From NCBI RefSeq assembly GCF_001467945.1, contig NZ_LNYQ01000012.1, positions 310,001-374,000 on the forward strand: a DNA stretch of 64,000 nucleotides, given 5' to 3'. The notes under the pieces are model-generated. The model searched no databases and was not told the DNA's origin. It saw only the letters and a list, made by a program, of their open reading frames with translations. The DNA comes from Legionella parisiensis (GTDB taxonomy: Bacteria > Pseudomonadota > Gammaproteobacteria > Legionellales > Legionellaceae). Shown here in pieces: positions 55,847 to 63,327 of the stretch. The translations under genes and the position numbers were made by a program. How positions within the stretch are numbered: position 1 is the stretch's first letter; each line of letters starts with the position of its first letter.

Positions 55847-58800
55847 ATGAGATATACAGCTATGTTCCAGGGATGGGAAAAGTTAGCTCTTTCAGACATG
55901 CTGGTTGCTTATAGAAAGGCTAAAGCTGATAATTTTTTTGAAAATATATTTCCTTCATCGAGTAAATTTGCTGAGTATGAAAGAGACCTAATAAATAATT
56001 TAAAAAAATTGCTTAAAAGGCTTCAATCAAATAATGGGTTTGAAAATTGTGATGATCTATTAGGCATCCCAAGACTTATACCAAAAAAATTGACATCAGA
56101 GTGCAAGAAGAAAAACGAAAATATTCATTTCTCAGATCCAACTAGAGAATTTATAAGCATAAAGGAAAATTTGCATGCAGAATTTAGAGTTGTTGGTGAT
56201 TTTCCTATTGATACACATATTATCTCAGCACTTTGGATAAATATGATTGGTTATAAATTTGATGCCGTACTTAGTCATAATGTATACAGTGCTAGACTTA
56301 AAAGAATAAACAATGATGGCAGAAAGTTAGAATCATTTCATCTATCAGCAATTGATTCATTTGAACCTTATTACCACAGATACCAAAAATGGAGAGAGGA
56401 TAGTCTAAAAGCAATACGAGATAATTTACATAACAACAGAAATGTTATTGCTGCTTCGTTAGATTTAGAGAATTTTTTTCATAATATTGACCCATCGTTT
56501 CTTTCATCTGATGCTTTTGTAAAAGAGCTTATTGGAAAGCGTTTTACAGGTCTATCAGAAGATGAAACTAAATTTAATGTTCAAATGAGTCTATTCTTGA
56601 AATGCTGGTCAGATAAGGCCAGTTCATTATTTGATAATAGTCTCTTTAAAGGTGGTCTTGTTATAGGATTAACAGCGACTCGTGTTATTTCAAATATCAT
56701 TTTGTATAAGTTCGATAAATTGGTAAAAGAAAAAATTACACCAATACATTATGGTCGTTATGTTGATGATCTTTTATTAGTAATTTTAGATCCTGGTAAT
56801 ATAAGCAATATTGTAGAGTTTATGGATTATTTGAAAAACAGATTAGGTAACGGTTATCTAAGCAATGATAATGAGAAATGGTCAATAAATTTGGGAGAAG
56901 ATTATCAGAGAAAGTCAATATTCCAATTTCATTCTGAAAAGCAAAAATTATTTGTTCTAGAAGGTCAAGCAGGGTGTGATTTACTCGATAGTATAGAAAA
57001 AGAGATCAATGAATTATCTAGCGAACATCGTTTGATGCCTATGCCCGATCAACTAGATCAAACAACTGCGGCACGAGTGCTTTCTGCTTCAGATAATACT
57101 AGAGAGCAAGCTGACACTTTTCATAGAGCTGATGGGTTGACAATACGGCGATTAAGTTGGGTATTGCAGTTGAGACATTTTGAATTATTAGCACGAGATT
57201 TACCAGCTAATGAATGGAAAGAGGAGAGAAAGGAATTTTATCAATTTATTAAAAACCATATTATTAGGACTGATAAGTTCTTTGAATTTTATAAATATTT
57301 ACCCAGAATTTTGGGTTTTGCAATAAATCAGGGTGAGCTAAACAAGGCTTTGGACATTGTAAACTGCACATTCAAATGTGTTGAAGAGCTAAAAGATGTT
57401 AATAAAATAAAGATTAATGGGAAAGAAATTCCTTCAGAAATTAAAAATGACGTATTAAATAAGCTTGAAGAAAGTTTAATTGAAGTCTATAAGGAGGCAC
57501 TCTTTAGATATTTAGATTTAAGTAATTACATAAATAAAAATAAGCACTTCAATTTTTCTGAAAAAGATAAAAATATAATTCAGCAAATATTGTCAAAATT
57601 AAAATCCTCGGGGCCAAATATAATTTTTGAAAAATCAAAAAAATTGTTGATATCTGATTTGGCCACTATTCCTTATAAAGAATTTTTATCTAAAGCTTAT
57701 GCAAAAAGTTTATTACATGAATTTAATAGTGATAAACAGACTGAAAATGAAATCATGCAGGAGTTTCAAAAAGCTGAATTACTAAATACTCAAAATCTAA
57801 AAGAGTTTTTGAATAGACGAAAAAAAACAATACTCCAAGTTGATTTTTATTGTCCATTTCTCTTTCCAACTAGACCATATACACCTGAAGAAATTGCCAG
57901 TATTTCACCTGAGTGCATTTGGCCTCAAAAGTCAAAGGGAGAATCACCGAGAGCAATTTGGTCAAAATACGTTCAGGCTCTTAAAGGAGTATGGATTAAT
58001 CCCTCTGTTTTGGATGAAGAAGTTAACCTAAGTGAGAAGAATATTATAAGAGTAGGTAGTTTGCTCAAAGATAGGATTATAGTTGCTATTACAAGCTTAA
58101 AAACGTCAGAAGAGGAATGGGCGTATTCTGCTTGCGGTAAGCCTTCCTTGACTCTTAAGCGCTATAAACGAATATCAAAACTTATCAACCAAGCGCTACA
58201 ATTATCACCCAAACCTGACTATTTAATTTTTCCTGAACTATCAATACCAATTGATTGGATACCTAGTATTTCAAATCGTTTATTAAAATCCGGTATAAGC
58301 TTAATAGCTGGTACTGAATATAGAGGAAAAAAAGAAAATAAAATTTTTAGTGAGGCCTGTCTCTGCTTGATAGATAATAGTTTAGGGTATCCCGCATCAA
58401 TTAGAATATGGCAACCCAAGCTCAATCCAGCTGTTGGTGAAGAATACAAACTCCTATCAATCTTTGGGAAGACATGGTACAAGGACAAAAAAAGTCTGAA
58501 AGAAACTATTTATAATCATAACAATTTCTACTTTGGTGTTATGGTTTGTTCGGAGTTACAAAACTCAAAATTACGTATTAGTTACCAAGGCACCATCGAT
58601 GCTCTTATGATACTTTCATGGAATAAGGACATTGAAACTTTTTCTAAATTAATAGAGTCTGCAGCTTTAGATCTCCATGCTTATATTATCATGGTTAATA
58701 ATAGAAAATATGGGGACAGTAGGGTAAGAGTACCTAGTAAGCAAGAGTTCAAAAGGGATTTAGTAAGGCTAAGAGGTGGAAAAAATGATTTCTTAGTTTC

Positions 58801-58936
58801 AGTCGAGTTAGATATTAATGCTCTTAGGACATTTCAGTCTCGCGCTAAAAGTTGGCCTAGAGATGAAGATCCATTTAAACCAGTTCCAGAGGGCTTTGAA
58901 AGCTCACCTGGGCGTAAGAAAATTCCCCCCAGATAG
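55847..58936 (+). CDS. Defence-associated reverse transcriptase-nitrilase fusion (DRT/UG type)
   Basis: A 1029-aa fusion. Residues ~100-420 are a reverse transcriptase of the UG/Abi kind: the first catalytic Asp is in SLDLENFF (Asp206) and the YVDD box is Tyr305-Asp308. Residues ~430-700 are helical, as in other UG RTs. Residues ~745-1010 form a nitrilase/amidase domain with the full triad: Glu797 in LIFPELS, Lys858 in WQPKLNP and Cys901 in VMVCSEL. RT-nitrilase fusions are known as DRT type 1 (UG1) and also occur in UG5; they protect against phages by an abortive mechanism. No partner gene is needed in DRT1. Base composition is more AT-rich than in the housekeeping genes, and the integration site is 180 bp downstream. 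Confidence 0.88.
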   Translation: MRYTAMFQGWEKLALSDMLVAYRKAKADNFFENIFPSSSKFAEYERDLINNLKKLLKRLQSNNGFENCDDLLGIPRLIPKKLTSECKKKNENIHFSDPTREFISIKENLHAEFRVVGDFPIDTHIISALWINMIGYKFDAVLSHNVYSARLKRINNDGRKLESFHLSAIDSFEPYYHRYQKWREDSLKAIRDNLHNNRNVIAASLDLENFFHNIDPSFLSSDAFVKELIGKRFTGLSEDETKFNVQMSLFLKCWSDKASSLFDNSLFKGGLVIGLTATRVISNIILYKFDKLVKEKITPIHYGRYVDDLLLVILDPGNISNIVEFMDYLKNRLGNGYLSNDNEKWSINLGEDYQRKSIFQFHSEKQKLFVLEGQAGCDLLDSIEKEINELSSEHRLMPMPDQLDQTTAARVLSASDNTREQADTFHRADGLTIRRLSWVLQLRHFELLARDLPANEWKEERKEFYQFIKNHIIRTDKFFEFYKYLPRILGFAINQGELNKALDIVNCTFKCVEELKDVNKIKINGKEIPSEIKNDVLNKLEESLIEVYKEALFRYLDLSNYINKNKHFNFSEKDKNIIQQILSKLKSSGPNIIFEKSKKLLISDLATIPYKEFLSKAYAKSLLHEFNSDKQTENEIMQEFQKAELLNTQNLKEFLNRRKKTILQVDFYCPFLFPTRPYTPEEIASISPECIWPQKSKGESPRAIWSKYVQALKGVWINPSVLDEEVNLSEKNIIRVGSLLKDRIIVAITSLKTSEEEWAYSACGKPSLTLKRYKRISKLINQALQLSPKPDYLIFPELSIPIDWIPSISNRLLKSGISLIAGTEYRGKKENKIFSEACLCLIDNSLGYPASIRIWQPKLNPAVGEEYKLLSIFGKTWYKDKKSLKETIYNHNNFYFGVMVCSELQNSKLRISYQGTIDALMILSWNKDIETFSKLIESAALDLHAYIIMVNNRKYGDSRVRVPSKQEFKRDLVRLRGGKNDFLVSVELDINALRTFQSRAKSWPRDEDPFKPVPEGFESSPGRKKIPPR

Positions 58937-59115
58937 GTAAAGCTTATATAAAGTTGAGAATATCAAAAATAAAGTTGATTCAACATCTCTCTTATGGATT
59001 TAGGAATATTGAAAATTACAAATTAAGGTTAAATGCTTTACCTCAAACTTCGACACATATTCGACAGGTAAAATTTAAGGTTTGATTGATTTTCGCCAAA
59101 AACCCAGACTGGATT

Positions 59116-59167
59116 TGGCTCCCCGGACAAGACTCGAACTTGTGACCTAATGATTAACAGTCATTTA
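59116..59167 (-). other. Attachment site: displaced 3' part of tRNA-Asn
   Basis: The complement reads as a tRNA-Asn from the anticodon arm (ATGACTGTTAATCAT, anticodon GTT) through a T-arm (ACAAG-TTCGAGT-CTTGT) to the acceptor strand and CCA. The D-arm and 5' acceptor strand are missing. This is the usual duplicated core left by integrases that target tRNA genes. The mobile element should lie on the 5' side of the fragment, that is to the right, where the integrase is. Confidence 0.85.
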
Positions 59168-59193
59168 TTATTCGATATTAATTGATTTCAAAT

Positions 59194-59264
59194 AATATCA
59201 AAAAATATCATAATTATATGTATATAAAAGATATTTATTGGAATTTGACTTTATTTTAATATCA
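59194..59264 (+). repeat. AATATCA heptamer cluster beside the attachment site
   Basis: Three direct copies of AATATCA occur at 59194-59200, 59204-59210 and 59258-59264, within AT-rich DNA between the tRNA fragment and the integrase gene. A second cluster of three lies at 61917-61949. The 13-mer TATCATTTAATAT is also shared between both places. They may be integrase arm-binding sites or iterons. Confidence 0.5.
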
Positions 59265-59292
59265 TTTAATATTATCTCAATTCATATTTAGT

Positions 59293-59328
59293 GGTACCAA
59301 AATCGGTACCAAAAATCATCTTGGTACC
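59293..59328 (+). promoter_or_regulatory. Triple GGTACC boxes upstream of integrase
   Basis: The palindrome GGTACC occurs at 59293, 59305 and 59323, spaced 12 and 18 bases, immediately before the integrase ATG at 59333. It could be an operator for autorepression or an excisionase site. Confidence 0.45.
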
Positions 59329-59332
59329 AGTT

Positions 59333-60538
59333 ATGAAATTTACTGACGCGTATATCCGCAATTTAAAACCCCAGCAAAAATGGTTTGAACAAATCGAGTT
59401 TAGTGGGCTTGGAATTCGAGTCATGCCAGGGGGGGGTAAATCATGGATCTTTAGGTTCACTTTTGATGGCAAGCGTTACAAGATGACTTTGGGCAAGTAT
59501 CCGGGAATTGGCTTGAAGGAAGCACGTGAGCTAATGTTGGATGCGGAACATTTAAAAGAACAAGGGATTAATCCTATAGAGCATGCTAAGCAACAACAAG
59601 CCAAATCGGACAACACCGTAAAGAAACTTGCTTTAAGTTGGTATACTCATTATGTCGAAAAGCATTTAAAGCGTCCTTTAACGGTTAAAAAACAAATAGA
59701 GGGTGATATTAATATGCTTCTTGGTGATTGGGTTTTGGATGAATTGGAAACAAGGCATATTACTCAAGCGTTGGATAAGATTGTCAAACGAGGTGCAAGC
59801 GTGCACGCAAACCGCGTTTTAAGCTCTCTCAAACAAATGTTTGGCTATGCAGTAAGCCGTGGCACTATGAGCACTAATCCCGCCTCTAATATTCGCGCAA
59901 GAGATATTGGCGGTCATGAGAAACCAAGAGAGCGTGTTTTAAGTCTGGATGAAATCAAGTCCCTCTGGCTATTTTTGGACAGTAATGACTCCCAAATGGC
60001 ACCACAAACCCGCATTGCGATTAAGATTATTTTACTGACAGGTGTTCGTACTGCTGAACTGCGCTTGGCGCAATGGAGTGAAATCAATTTTGAGGAGTCA
60101 CTTTGGACTATTCCGGCTTTGCATTCCAAGGCTAACATTGTTCACAAGGTACATCTTAGTTATTTAACCAAAGAATTATTGTTGCAGCTCAAAACAATTA
60201 GTAAATCGGAATATGTTTTAACAGGTATAGACTATTGCAAACCATTGACAGAAAATGCTTTACCTAGAGCTATTAAGCGGATTCAAGAGCGCTTAGGCAC
60301 TTCAGAGTGGACAGCGCATGATCTGCGTCGTACATTCGCCACTCAACTTGGAGAGACTTTACAAATTGACCCTGTGGTTATAGAGAAATGTTTGGGGCAT
60401 AAAATGCCACGAATCATGGCAACTTATAATCGAAATGAAATGTTGCCTCAAAGAGAAGAGGCTTTGGAACAATGGGCACAGCATATACATAATTTAATGG
60501 CTAATAATATTGTGTATTTAAATATGAAAACGAAGTGA
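59333..60538 (+). CDS. P4-type tyrosine recombinase (island integrase)
   Basis: A 401-aa integrase. The N-terminal DUF4102-type arm-binding domain starts MKFTDAYIRNLKP. A SAM-like core-binding domain covers ~100-190, and the catalytic domain shows TGVRTAEL (Arg I), HDLRRTFAT (His-x-x-Arg), CLGHK and the nucleophilic Tyr in TYNRNEML. ATG 59333 is preferred over GTG 59291 because it gives the standard family N-terminus. It lies 165 bp from the tRNA-Asn fragment, so it is very likely the enzyme that inserted this element. Confidence 0.95.
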   Translation: MKFTDAYIRNLKPQQKWFEQIEFSGLGIRVMPGGGKSWIFRFTFDGKRYKMTLGKYPGIGLKEARELMLDAEHLKEQGINPIEHAKQQQAKSDNTVKKLALSWYTHYVEKHLKRPLTVKKQIEGDINMLLGDWVLDELETRHITQALDKIVKRGASVHANRVLSSLKQMFGYAVSRGTMSTNPASNIRARDIGGHEKPRERVLSLDEIKSLWLFLDSNDSQMAPQTRIAIKIILLTGVRTAELRLAQWSEINFEESLWTIPALHSKANIVHKVHLSYLTKELLLQLKTISKSEYVLTGIDYCKPLTENALPRAIKRIQERLGTSEWTAHDLRRTFATQLGETLQIDPVVIEKCLGHKMPRIMATYNRNEMLPQREEALEQWAQHIHNLMANNIVYLNMKTK

Positions 60539-60580
60539 TGGCATAACTACAAATGAATATAGTTTCTACTGAATGGAATT

Positions 60581-61300
60581 ATGATGAGTGAACTGATAAA
60601 TATATACTGTGATGAAAGTTGCCATTTAGAATCTTCGGCAATAACCATTAATAATAGGTATATGGTACTTGGTGCGATTGCATGTCCTATTAAAGACAAA
60701 GATGCAATATTTAAAAAAATTAAAGAGATTAAACGTCAAAATAAGCTTAAAGAATTCTCAGAAATAAAATGGACTAAGGTTACAAGAAATAAGCTCGCAG
60801 CATATGAAGCTTTAACAAATTATTTTTTTAGTTGCGAGCAGCTTTCTTTTAGAGCAATTATCATTGATAAAAATCAACTGCAACATGATCGATTCAATCA
60901 CACCCATGATCAGTTTTATTACAAAATGTATTGGCAAATGCTGGAATGGTTTATTGATCCTAAAAATTCTTATCATATCTATCTCGATATTAAAGATACA
61001 CAAGGATATTTAAAAATAGAAAAACTTCATGAAGTGCTTTGTAATTCCCATCATGATTTTAATAAAAAAGTAGTAGCAAAAATCCAAGAAGTGAGATCAC
61101 ATGAAAATGTATTAATCCAACTAGCTGATTTAATGATCGGCGCTATATCTTATGCTAATCGATATCCTCTAGGTGGGCAAAGTTGTGCAAAACAACGAAT
61201 TGTAGATCTAATCAAATCACATACTGGTCTGTCTCTTGTTCGCAGTACCTCTCTCGGCGCACGTAAATTTAACTTATTTAATTGGGAGGGGCGTTTGTGA
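60581..61300 (+). CDS. DUF3800 protein
   Basis: A 239-aa DUF3800 protein, a family with an RNase H-like fold and unproven function. The acidic residues that define the family are visible: Asp11-Glu12-Ser in IYCDES, Glu61 in FSEIKW, Asp96 in AIIIDKN, Asp136 in IYLDIKD and Asp183 in IQLADLMIGAISY, so a metal-dependent nuclease activity is plausible. Starts at ATG 60581 or the adjacent ATG 60584. The following gene overlaps its stop by 4 bases (GTGA), implying coupled translation. DUF3800 genes often sit in mobile elements, and structured RNAs (the DUF3800 RNA motifs) have been reported beside them. Confidence 0.88.
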   Translation: MMSELINIYCDESCHLESSAITINNRYMVLGAIACPIKDKDAIFKKIKEIKRQNKLKEFSEIKWTKVTRNKLAAYEALTNYFFSCEQLSFRAIIIDKNQLQHDRFNHTHDQFYYKMYWQMLEWFIDPKNSYHIYLDIKDTQGYLKIEKLHEVLCNSHHDFNKKVVAKIQEVRSHENVLIQLADLMIGAISYANRYPLGGQSCAKQRIVDLIKSHTGLSLVRSTSLGARKFNLFNWEGRL

Positions 61301-61782
61301 GTTTGTATCCCTTACCTGATCTCGTATTGTTTGAAAGTTTTGGTGGTGATTGGAACAACTACCAAAATGCTTTATATCAACTATTCCTTGATAAAATTGA
61401 TCGTAAACTATCATTTCTCGGATTACCAATTAAATGTCGTTATTTTGAACCAATTTCTGAAATGCATAGAAGTTTTTGGCATTTGGTCACTTCAGGTCCA
61501 GTAGAAGATGAAGACCGAACCGTAGATTTTCGTCGTTGTGAAAGGATTAATTGGATCCCCCACATAATCCAACATAGCAGTTACTCAGAAATTTTATGTT
61601 GGGAGAACAAAAGAGGCTCGAATATAAACACTGTACTATGGCTTCCTCCAGAGCAATACATGATTATTCTTTCAAATCGTAAAGATTACTATTTGTTAAC
61701 TACTGCTTACGTGCATGATGAAAGAAAAGGCAAGACAAATCTGAAAGAGTCCAGTGCAAATAAAGATCCCAGAAAAAGCTGA
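61297..61782 (+). CDS. Small DUF3800-partner protein, possible BECR-fold RNase
   Basis: A 161-aa protein starting at GTG 61297, with GGGAGGGG five bases upstream and the start overlapping the DUF3800 stop. Conserved-looking features are HRSFWHLVT near residue 52, FRRCERINWIPHII near 74-87, a WENKRG segment and LSNRKDYYLLTTAYVHDE near 122-139. The last pattern resembles the C-terminal strand-and-loop of Barnase/EndoU/ColicinE5/RelE (BECR) type nucleases found in mobile elements, but this is from memory of the pattern only. A small RNA is encoded convergently over its last bases. It may be toxin or effector of a cassette with the DUF3800 protein. Confidence 0.7.
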   Translation: MSLYPLPDLVLFESFGGDWNNYQNALYQLFLDKIDRKLSFLGLPIKCRYFEPISEMHRSFWHLVTSGPVEDEDRTVDFRRCERINWIPHIIQHSSYSEILCWENKRGSNINTVLWLPPEQYMIILSNRKDYYLLTTAYVHDERKGKTNLKESSANKDPRKS

Positions 61783-61833
61783 GGCCGCCTAAGCGACCTC
61801 GAATGCTCCTTCTACACTGAAGGTAGATGAGTT
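61771..61833 (-). ncRNA. Small RNA convergent to the DUF3800 operon
   Basis: On the complement a transcript of about 63 nt would begin near 61833. It folds first as TCTAC-CTTCAGT-GTAGA (61812-61828), then AGGAGCATTC, and ends in GAGGTCGC-TTAG-GCGGCCTC followed by AGCTTTTTC (stem 61781-61800, T-run at 61773-61777), a textbook intrinsic terminator. It overlaps the stop codon and last ~10 bases of the 161-aa gene in antisense. Location next to a DUF3800 gene fits the reported DUF3800 RNA motifs. It could be an RNA antitoxin, guide or regulator. Confidence 0.65.
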
Positions 61834-61839
61834 AATAGT

Positions 61840-61870
61840 ATTATAGCAGATTATACAGCCTGTATGTCAA
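61840..61870 (-). promoter_or_regulatory. Sigma-70 promoter of the small RNA
   Basis: On the complement TTGACA (61865-61870) and TATAAT (61840-61845) are both consensus hexamers, separated by 19 bases. A palindrome ATACAG-C-CTGTAT (61853-61865) lies between them and could be an operator. Confidence 0.65.
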
Positions 61871-61916
61871 ATAATTGGAGACCAAATAAGTTGTGTACGC
61901 CTTACCATACACAAAA

Positions 61917-61949
61917 AATATCATTATCATTTAATATCAATCAATATCA
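61917..61949 (+). repeat. Second AATATCA heptamer cluster
   Basis: Direct copies of AATATCA at 61917-61923, 61933-61939 and 61943-61949 lie just upstream of the promoter of the LvrA-like gene, matching the cluster by the attachment site. Confidence 0.5.
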
Positions 61950-61992
61950 GCATTTGAAATGCTATTGACCTATGTAGTTTCCTTCCTACAAT
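61950..61992 (+). promoter_or_regulatory. Promoter and palindromic operator of the LvrA-like gene
   Basis: TTGACC (61965-61970) and TACAAT (61987-61992) are 16 bases apart. The palindrome GCATTT-G-AAATGC (61950-61962) sits directly before the -35 box, a good place for a repressor or activator. Confidence 0.55.
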
Positions 61993-62026
61993 GAACCCAT
62001 AAAGACTATTAATTCGCTTAAAATGG

Positions 62027-62851
62027 ATGATACGAGGCATGAATTTTTTATTTGCCAATGCTTATGAGTTAGCAGCGTTACTTGAATTGCCTTATATACA
62101 AAGATTAGTTTACCTGATGGGTATTCGTCCATATATGGACAGACAAAGTTGCATCGTAGGTATCAAGCGCAGAATCAGTTATCAATCATTGCGTGAAACC
62201 CTTTATGTGGGACCTATTGCAGGCGTTAAAACAGGCAGTCCAAGCCTTCAGCAAATGAAGCGGGCCGTTAAATCATTAGAGCGTGCTGGACTTATTGAGA
62301 TTCAGTCCACTGAAAGGCACTTAATCGTGAAGTGTATTTACGCTGAATTGGATAACCCTGCTCCAAATAAGGCAGTATCGAAGCCGAACCGTAATCCCGA
62401 CACAAACCCGACACAGGAAGATGCTGTGGAATCAGGAGAATCATGTACATTAAGACACAAACCCAACATAGGCAATAACTCTGAGGCCGACCCACCTCAG
62501 AAGTCAGAAGATAATAATTATATATATGTGTGTAGCAAATTTGAAAAATTTTGGAAAAGTTATCCACATCCCGTTGATAGGGAAGCAGCTTTTTATCAAT
62601 TTAGAGAGCTTAATCCTGATGATAAGTTATTTGAAAAGATGATGACGGGACTACATAAGCAAATTGAAAGTTATAATCTTCTGGTAATGATAGGTGCATG
62701 GGTACCTAAATGGAAGTATCCGGCAAACTGGTTGGCCAGAAAATGTTGGCAAGCAGATCCGTACGTGTTTGAGCATTCATTACCAGTTGCACATGGCTTG
62801 GAAAATGAACAGATAGGTCTTCAAGAGGACTGCAATCTAGATCATACTTAA
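62027..62851 (+). CDS. LvrA-like island protein with winged-helix N-terminus
   Basis: A 274-aa protein. The N-terminal ~100 residues (FLFANAYELAALLELP..QRLVYLMGIRPYMD, then KRRISYQSL and QQMKRAVKSLERAGLIEI) look like a winged-helix DNA-binding domain of the plasmid replication-initiator or phage-O type. A polar Pro/Asn/Ser/Glu linker (~110-165) joins it to a C-terminal domain (FEKFWKSYPHPVDREAAFYQF..W) typical of replication-protein C-termini. It resembles LvrA, encoded at the start of Legionella conjugative islands, as I recall it. Start at ATG 62027 or 62039; neither has a strong ribosome site. Confidence 0.6.
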   Translation: MIRGMNFLFANAYELAALLELPYIQRLVYLMGIRPYMDRQSCIVGIKRRISYQSLRETLYVGPIAGVKTGSPSLQQMKRAVKSLERAGLIEIQSTERHLIVKCIYAELDNPAPNKAVSKPNRNPDTNPTQEDAVESGESCTLRHKPNIGNNSEADPPQKSEDNNYIYVCSKFEKFWKSYPHPVDREAAFYQFRELNPDDKLFEKMMTGLHKQIESYNLLVMIGAWVPKWKYPANWLARKCWQADPYVFEHSLPVAHGLENEQIGLQEDCNLDHT

Positions 62852-62935
62852 TTTCAGCGATGTGGGATACTCGATAACTGGTTAGGCTCTGCACTTTGAG
62901 AGAGAAGAATAATTTCTTTATCATCTATTATTATT

Positions 62936-63047
62936 TTCTGCGTCACTGCAATTTTCCAGCAGTGACGCAGAATTAATAATTCAATCTTAGCCAGTAAAAT
63001 CAAGACCAGTAGCCCTTTTGTCCGATCACGCTACTCGGGATTGGACA
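62936..63047. repeat. Two-hairpin structured repeat, copy 1
   Basis: Stem 1 is a 14-bp perfect inverted repeat (62936-62949 with 62959-62972; core TGCGTCACTGC/GCAGTGACGCA, 9-nt loop). Next comes TAAAATCAAG (62995-63004). Stem 2 is TGTCCGATC/GATTGGACA (63019-63047, one G-U). Every landmark recurs in copy 2 with the same spacing. Confidence 0.75.
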
Positions 63048-63101
63048 TTATTTACATGATAAATCGATAGTAACGTTCTCTATTTTGTTCGCTGAATTAA
63101 A

Positions 63102-63214
63102 TGCGTCACTGCAAGTTTCGTGCAGTGACGCAGGAAAATCACCCTGATTAGGCTCAATAAAATCAAGGTATCCAGAGATTTTGTCCTGACGCCCATCTGG
63201 CGCCAGGACAAAAT
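63102..63214. repeat. Two-hairpin structured repeat, copy 2
   Basis: Stem 1 TGCGTCACTGC/GCAGTGACGCA (63102-63112 with 63122-63132, 9-nt loop) has identical arms to copy 1 but a different loop. TAAAATCAAG lies at 63158-63167 (+56, as in copy 1) and TTTTGTCC at 63179-63186 (+77, as in copy 1). Stem 2 is longer here: ATTTTGTCCTG/CAGGACAAAAT with an inner CGCC/GGCG stem (63178-63214), followed by a T-run. The period between copies is 163 bp. Confidence 0.75.
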
Positions 63215-63218
63215 TTTT
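63178..63218 (+). terminator. Intrinsic terminator-like stem 2 of repeat copy 2
   Basis: An 11-bp stem extended by a 4-bp inner stem, followed by TTTTT (63214-63218). As a plus-strand element it would end a transcript covering the repeats. Confidence 0.5.
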
Positions 63219-63327
63219 ATCTTGAACTGATTGTTTAGAACTAATCTATTTGTTATTTTGAAATGAAGCATAACTGATGAGCCATATGGGCGAAACGTCA
63301 TACGATGTCTTATGCAAAGCTACTTTA

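Noticed and set aside
55614-55899. Two short complement-strand ORFs before the reverse transcriptase
   Set aside because: Low-complexity Leu/Ile/Asn composition, overlapping each other in different frames and the RT start; no ribosome sites.
62936-63214. CRISPR array made of the two repeats
   Set aside because: There are only two copies, each ~110 bp with internal hairpins, period 163 bp and no spacer-like unit of 25-40 bp; no cas genes nearby.
63080-63301. 73-codon complement-strand ORF across the second structured repeat
   Set aside because: It spans the two stems and terminator of the repeat; the hairpin conservation explains the sequence better than coding.
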